Source: an uncultured bacterium
GTDB taxonomy: Bacteria > Verrucomicrobiota > Lentisphaeria > Victivallales > UBA1829
Assembly: GCA_900549415.1 (NCBI GenBank)
Contig: URNX01000004.1
Span: 1-64,000 of the forward strand
DNA length: 64,000 nt
Reading direction: 5' to 3'
In this document: positions 61,654-64,000 of the stretch, one piece after another
Layout of the letters: each line of letters starts with the position of its first letter
Position numbering within the stretch: the stretch's first letter is position 1
Translations under genes and position numbers: made by a program
Notes under the pieces: generated by a model
What the model was told of the DNA's origin: nothing
The model's input: only the letters and a program-made list of their open reading frames with translations
Database searches by the model: none

Positions 61654-62631
61654 TCATGCGGATTCCCTGATGATGACGGAGCAGGGGACGGAAACGAAGT
61701 CTGCGTGCGCGGGATCGGCGAGAGTGGCAAGCAGTTCGGCGATAAGAGCCTGCGCAATGCGGGAGCAGGGCTGTTCGACCGTGGTCAGCGACGGTGTGAG
61801 ATAGGCTCCGGACTGGATGTTGTCGAATCCGGTGAGCGCAATATCGCGCGGAATGGAGCGTCCGGAGTCGATGATTGCCCGTTTTGCGGCAATCGCGAGT
61901 TCGTCGTTGTAGGCGAACACGGCGTCCGTATCCGGATTTGAACTCAGATATTGACGCATGGTTTCATACGCTTCTTCCATCGGAAGGTTGTTTTTCGTAT
62001 GGGGAAGCGGCAGATATTCGGGGGTGAGTCCGGCTTCGCGCATGGCGTCGGTATAGGCGCGGACGCGCAGTTCGGGCGAGAGGCGCAGACCGAAGAAGAC
62101 GGGACGGCGGCGTCCCGAAGCGATCAGACGGCGCATGAGTTCGAGCGAGGCGGAGTAGCGGTCGGGGAGAACCTGGCTGATTCCCGCATCGAAGCGGCGG
62201 TCGCCTCCGTAAAGGACGACTGCGATTCCGGATTTTTTGAGTTCCGTCAGCGGTTCAAGATTCTCCGGAGCAAAGGCGATGACGCCGGCGACGCACATTC
62301 TGCGGAGGTTTCCGATGACCTCATGAAGCTCTTCCGGTTTTCGTGCGGGAGCAAGGTAAAGCATGAATCCGTGCGGCTGGAGCGCCTGCTGAATCTCCTG
62401 AAAGAGTTCTGCATAGAAGAGACTTGTGAGACGCGGAAAGATGGCTCCGATGACATTGGCGCGTTTTCTCCGCAGCATCTGACTGGCGAGATTCGGCTGA
62501 TAGCCCGCTTCCGCCGCGAGTTTGCAGACCGCTTCACGCACGGCAGGCGAAATCCGTTCGGAGCCTTTCAGCGCCAGGGAGACGGTCGCCTGCGTAATGT
62601 TCAGTGTTCTGGCTATTTCCTTCTGGGTCAT
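61654..62631 (-). CDS. LacI family transcriptional regulator
   Basis: The 325-residue protein opens with a helix-turn-helix, MTQKEIARTLNITQATVSLALKG, followed by the hinge helix LASQMLRRKRANVIGAIFP and a periplasmic-binding-like sugar sensor (60-325) with GFDNIQSGAYLTPSLTTVEQP near the end. It lies just upstream of the PL22/pilin/GH28 operon on the same strand, with operator-like sites before both, so it probably represses pectin use and itself. A pectin-derived sugar acid is a reasonable inducer. Confidence 0.93.
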   Translation of the reverse strand: MTQKEIARTLNITQATVSLALKGSERISPAVREAVCKLAAEAGYQPNLASQMLRRKRANVIGAIFPRLTSLFYAELFQEIQQALQPHGFMLYLAPARKPEELHEVIGNLRRMCVAGVIAFAPENLEPLTELKKSGIAVVLYGGDRRFDAGISQVLPDRYSASLELMRRLIASGRRRPVFFGLRLSPELRVRAYTDAMREAGLTPEYLPLPHTKNNLPMEEAYETMRQYLSSNPDTDAVFAYNDELAIAAKRAIIDSGRSIPRDIALTGFDNIQSGAYLTPSLTTVEQPCSRIAQALIAELLATLADPAHADFVSVPCSVIIRESA

Positions 62632-62645
62632 GGCAAATCCCTTTG

Positions 62646-62668
62646 CTTATACGTATATATTATATACG
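62646..62668. promoter_or_regulatory. LacI operator and 17-bp palindrome upstream of lacI
   Basis: CTTATACGTATATA (62646-62659) resembles the site at 61621. It overlaps a longer palindrome, CGTATATA-T-TATATACG (62652-62668), just upstream of the LacI gene, so autoregulation is likely. Confidence 0.6.
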
Positions 62669-62713
62669 ACAAGCGCGAATTTGTCAACCCCCGGAAAGAA
62701 ATTTTTTTGAAAA

Positions 62714-63475
62714 TTACAGCTGATTGCCGTATGCGTCGTGGAGGAAGCCGGGCTTGCTGACACCGTCTTTGATGCGGATTTGCAGCTGAGAGAGCCCTTC
62801 CGTGCCGACATGACCGTCTGCAAAGCCCAGGTTTGCGCGTGACTGGTGCATCAGCGCCATGCCGTATTCCGGGGAGTTGGGGTTGACGTAATAGAAGTTC
62901 TGCCCTTTAGGAATGCTTGCCGTTCCAGCGCTGTTGCTGTCGCATATGTAAAAATATTCGCTTGGCTTTTTTACCTTGTTGTTTTGGAAAACCCACAATG
63001 CGGAGTCATAAAGATAAGGCGCTTTTGTCGTTCCCGCGTATTTTTGTTCATAGGGAGTGCTGAAGGGCAGTTTCACTCCGTAAGTGTTGTAATGGTTCGG
63101 GCGTCCGGTCGCGGCATCAAATGCGGGGCGGATATTGGATGGACAGTAGGTATACGTTTTGGCTTTCCATTGATTCTTCTGCATGTATTCCAGTCCATAA
63201 ATGGTTTGCGACCAGGTGATGCTGCCGGTCGGTCCATAGACTGGCCACATATCCTGATTGTCGCCTGCGTACATCTGGAAGTCGAGAAGAACCTGCTTGA
63301 TGTTGCTTGTGCAGCTGATGGCGCGTCCCTTTTCGCGGGCCGAATTGAGTGCGGGGAGAAGCATGCCGGCTAGGATGGCGATGATGGCAATTACCACGAG
63401 GAGCTCTATAAGGGTAAATCTCGCGGACTTCCTTTTGGGAAGTGGAACGGGGTGTTTGTCAGAATGAAGGTTCAT
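62714..63475 (-). CDS. Prepilin-type N-methylation domain protein with H-X9-DG motif
   Basis: The 253-residue protein has a leader of about 18 residues (KHPVPLPKRKSAR), then FTLIELLVVIAIIAILAGML with Glu +5, a globular domain with two or three Cys, and HQSRANLGFADGHVG as the H-X9-DG motif near the end. The start at 63475 is chosen because it gives a normal prepilin leader; upstream in-frame codons run into the next gene. It follows the partial gene at the window edge and precedes lacI. It is the third such protein here. Confidence 0.85.
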   Translation of the reverse strand: MNLHSDKHPVPLPKRKSARFTLIELLVVIAIIAILAGMLLPALNSAREKGRAISCTSNIKQVLLDFQMYAGDNQDMWPVYGPTGSITWSQTIYGLEYMQKNQWKAKTYTYCPSNIRPAFDAATGRPNHYNTYGVKLPFSTPYEQKYAGTTKAPYLYDSALWVFQNNKVKKPSEYFYICDSNSAGTASIPKGQNFYYVNPNSPEYGMALMHQSRANLGFADGHVGTEGLSQLQIRIKDGVSKPGFLHDAYGNQL

Positions 63476-63540
63476 AGCGTTGTCTGCCTTTTTTTGTTTG
63501 AACACAGCGGGGGAACGTTTCCGCATTCCCCCGGGTCGTT

Positions 63541-64000
63541 TCACTGTTTTGGATTCAGAACGAGGCTGAATTCGAGTGAGGATTCCGTAATCATGCCGGA
63601 ATACGGGGTGAACATCAGACGCAGCTGGAGAACATCGGCTTTCCATTTGCGCAGATCCTGAAGAATGACGGCGAAGTTTCCGGTGATGATCCACGAGGCG
63701 TTCGGGGCGTCGACGACAACTGTTGCTGTTCCGTCGGCCGGAGCGGGAATCACTTTCTGGTACGGTTTCTTCGGGTCGAACGGTTTGCTGTAATTGAACG
63801 TTTCGCCGTTGACCGTGACCTTGATTCCGACACCGGGTTCATAGCGGATGCTCTGTTCGTACATCAGTCTTCCGCAGGAGAACGGCTGAGCGGATTCCAC
63901 GGAGAGTTTCGCCTGAAGTTCGGTCGGGGATTTTTTCGTGCACAGGATTTTCACTGGAATGCGTTCGCCGTCCGCCGTGGTGAGGCGTCCCTCCTGTTCG
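63541..64000 (-). CDS. C-terminal part of an unrecognised protein, cut by the window edge
   Basis: The frame stays open from the window edge to the stop at 63541, giving at least 152 residues. It is beta-rich (SCGRLMYEQSIRYEPGVGIKVTVNG, ASWIITGNFAVILQDLRKW, ESSLEFSLVLNP), like the last domain of a larger carbohydrate-active or surface protein. A GTG at 63954 has no ribosome site, and coding-like sequence continues upstream of it (EQEGRLTTADGERIP), so the true start lies outside the window. No family is recognised. Confidence 0.6.
   Translation of the reverse strand, partial: EQEGRLTTADGERIPVKILCTKKSPTELQAKLSVESAQPFSCGRLMYEQSIRYEPGVGIKVTVNGETFNYSKPFDPKKPYQKVIPAPADGTATVVVDAPNASWIITGNFAVILQDLRKWKADVLQLRLMFTPYSGMITESSLEFSLVLNPKQ

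Noticed and set aside
1..64000. CRISPR arrays, tRNA or rRNA genes, insertion sequences and replication origin
   Set aside because: I looked for spaced repeats, cloverleaf-like sequences, transposase or integrase motifs and origin-type repeats and saw none.

Overview
The window looks like one end of an Illumina-assembled metagenomic contig from a gut-type Lentisphaerota bacterium (Victivallales-like). The first 72 bases are sequencing adapter, so real DNA starts near base 73. The taxonomic call is an inference. It rests on several orphan prepilin-like proteins of the N-methylation/H-X9-DG type, many isolated carbohydrate-active enzymes each with its own regulator, a Tad locus rich in FHA domains, paired secretin-like proteins and Shine-Dalgarno-led genes. 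I see no rRNA, tRNA, CRISPR array, insertion sequence or integrase.

Layout. 73-1,310: a cut-off secreted protein gene and a type I dehydroquinase-like gene. 1,338-12,070: a nine-gene minus-strand Tad/Flp pilus-type operon (cpaB, secretin, FHA-fused TadA ATPase, TadB, TadC, two membrane FHA proteins, a small Flp-like pilin, an HExxH membrane protein) behind a strong sigma70-type promoter. 12,256-17,222: FAD oxidoreductase, thiI and pnp. 17,529-20,251: hexuronate module (SDR, IclR, mannonate dehydratase). 20,278-22,874: a class II Fic gene with a 15-bp palindrome at its promoter, and a serine hydrolase. 23,015-28,749: YdjM-like membrane protein, then a manA-argS-alpha/beta hydrolase-MetF-like operon. 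28,873-39,240: orphan pilin, GH38, IclR, heparinase II/III-like lyase, CE12 esterase, PfkB kinase and GH78 rhamnosidase. 39,368-42,932: two secretin-like genes and a TRL-type lipoprotein. 43,131-47,595: BRO-N/Fic fusion, MarR with a small Cys-rich protein, an unknown conserved protein, lipocalin and ADP-ribosylglycohydrolase-like protein. 47,742-52,333: orphan DUF4055 phage-portal-like gene, a transmembrane Ser/Thr kinase with sensor-like ectodomain, and two small membrane proteins. 52,499-54,519: aminotransferase and SGNH hydrolase. 54,591-58,153: a decayed isomerase/GH127 operon beside an intact AraC regulator. 58,159-64,000: GH28, orphan pilins, a PL22-like beta-propeller and LacI.

Working together. 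Much of the window serves plant pectin and rhamnogalacturonan breakdown: GH28, GH78, CE12, the lyase-like protein and the PL22-like protein attack polymer and oligomers, and UxuA plus the SDR process hexuronates. Local IclR, LacI and AraC regulators sit beside their targets and several candidate operators can be read directly. The most distinctive system is the Tad locus, where FHA domains occur in three proteins, one fused to the motor ATPase. Only the motor FHA keeps the usual phosphothreonine-binding residues, and a Ser/Thr kinase lies elsewhere in the window. A phospho-gated Tad machine is therefore a reasonable but untested hypothesis.
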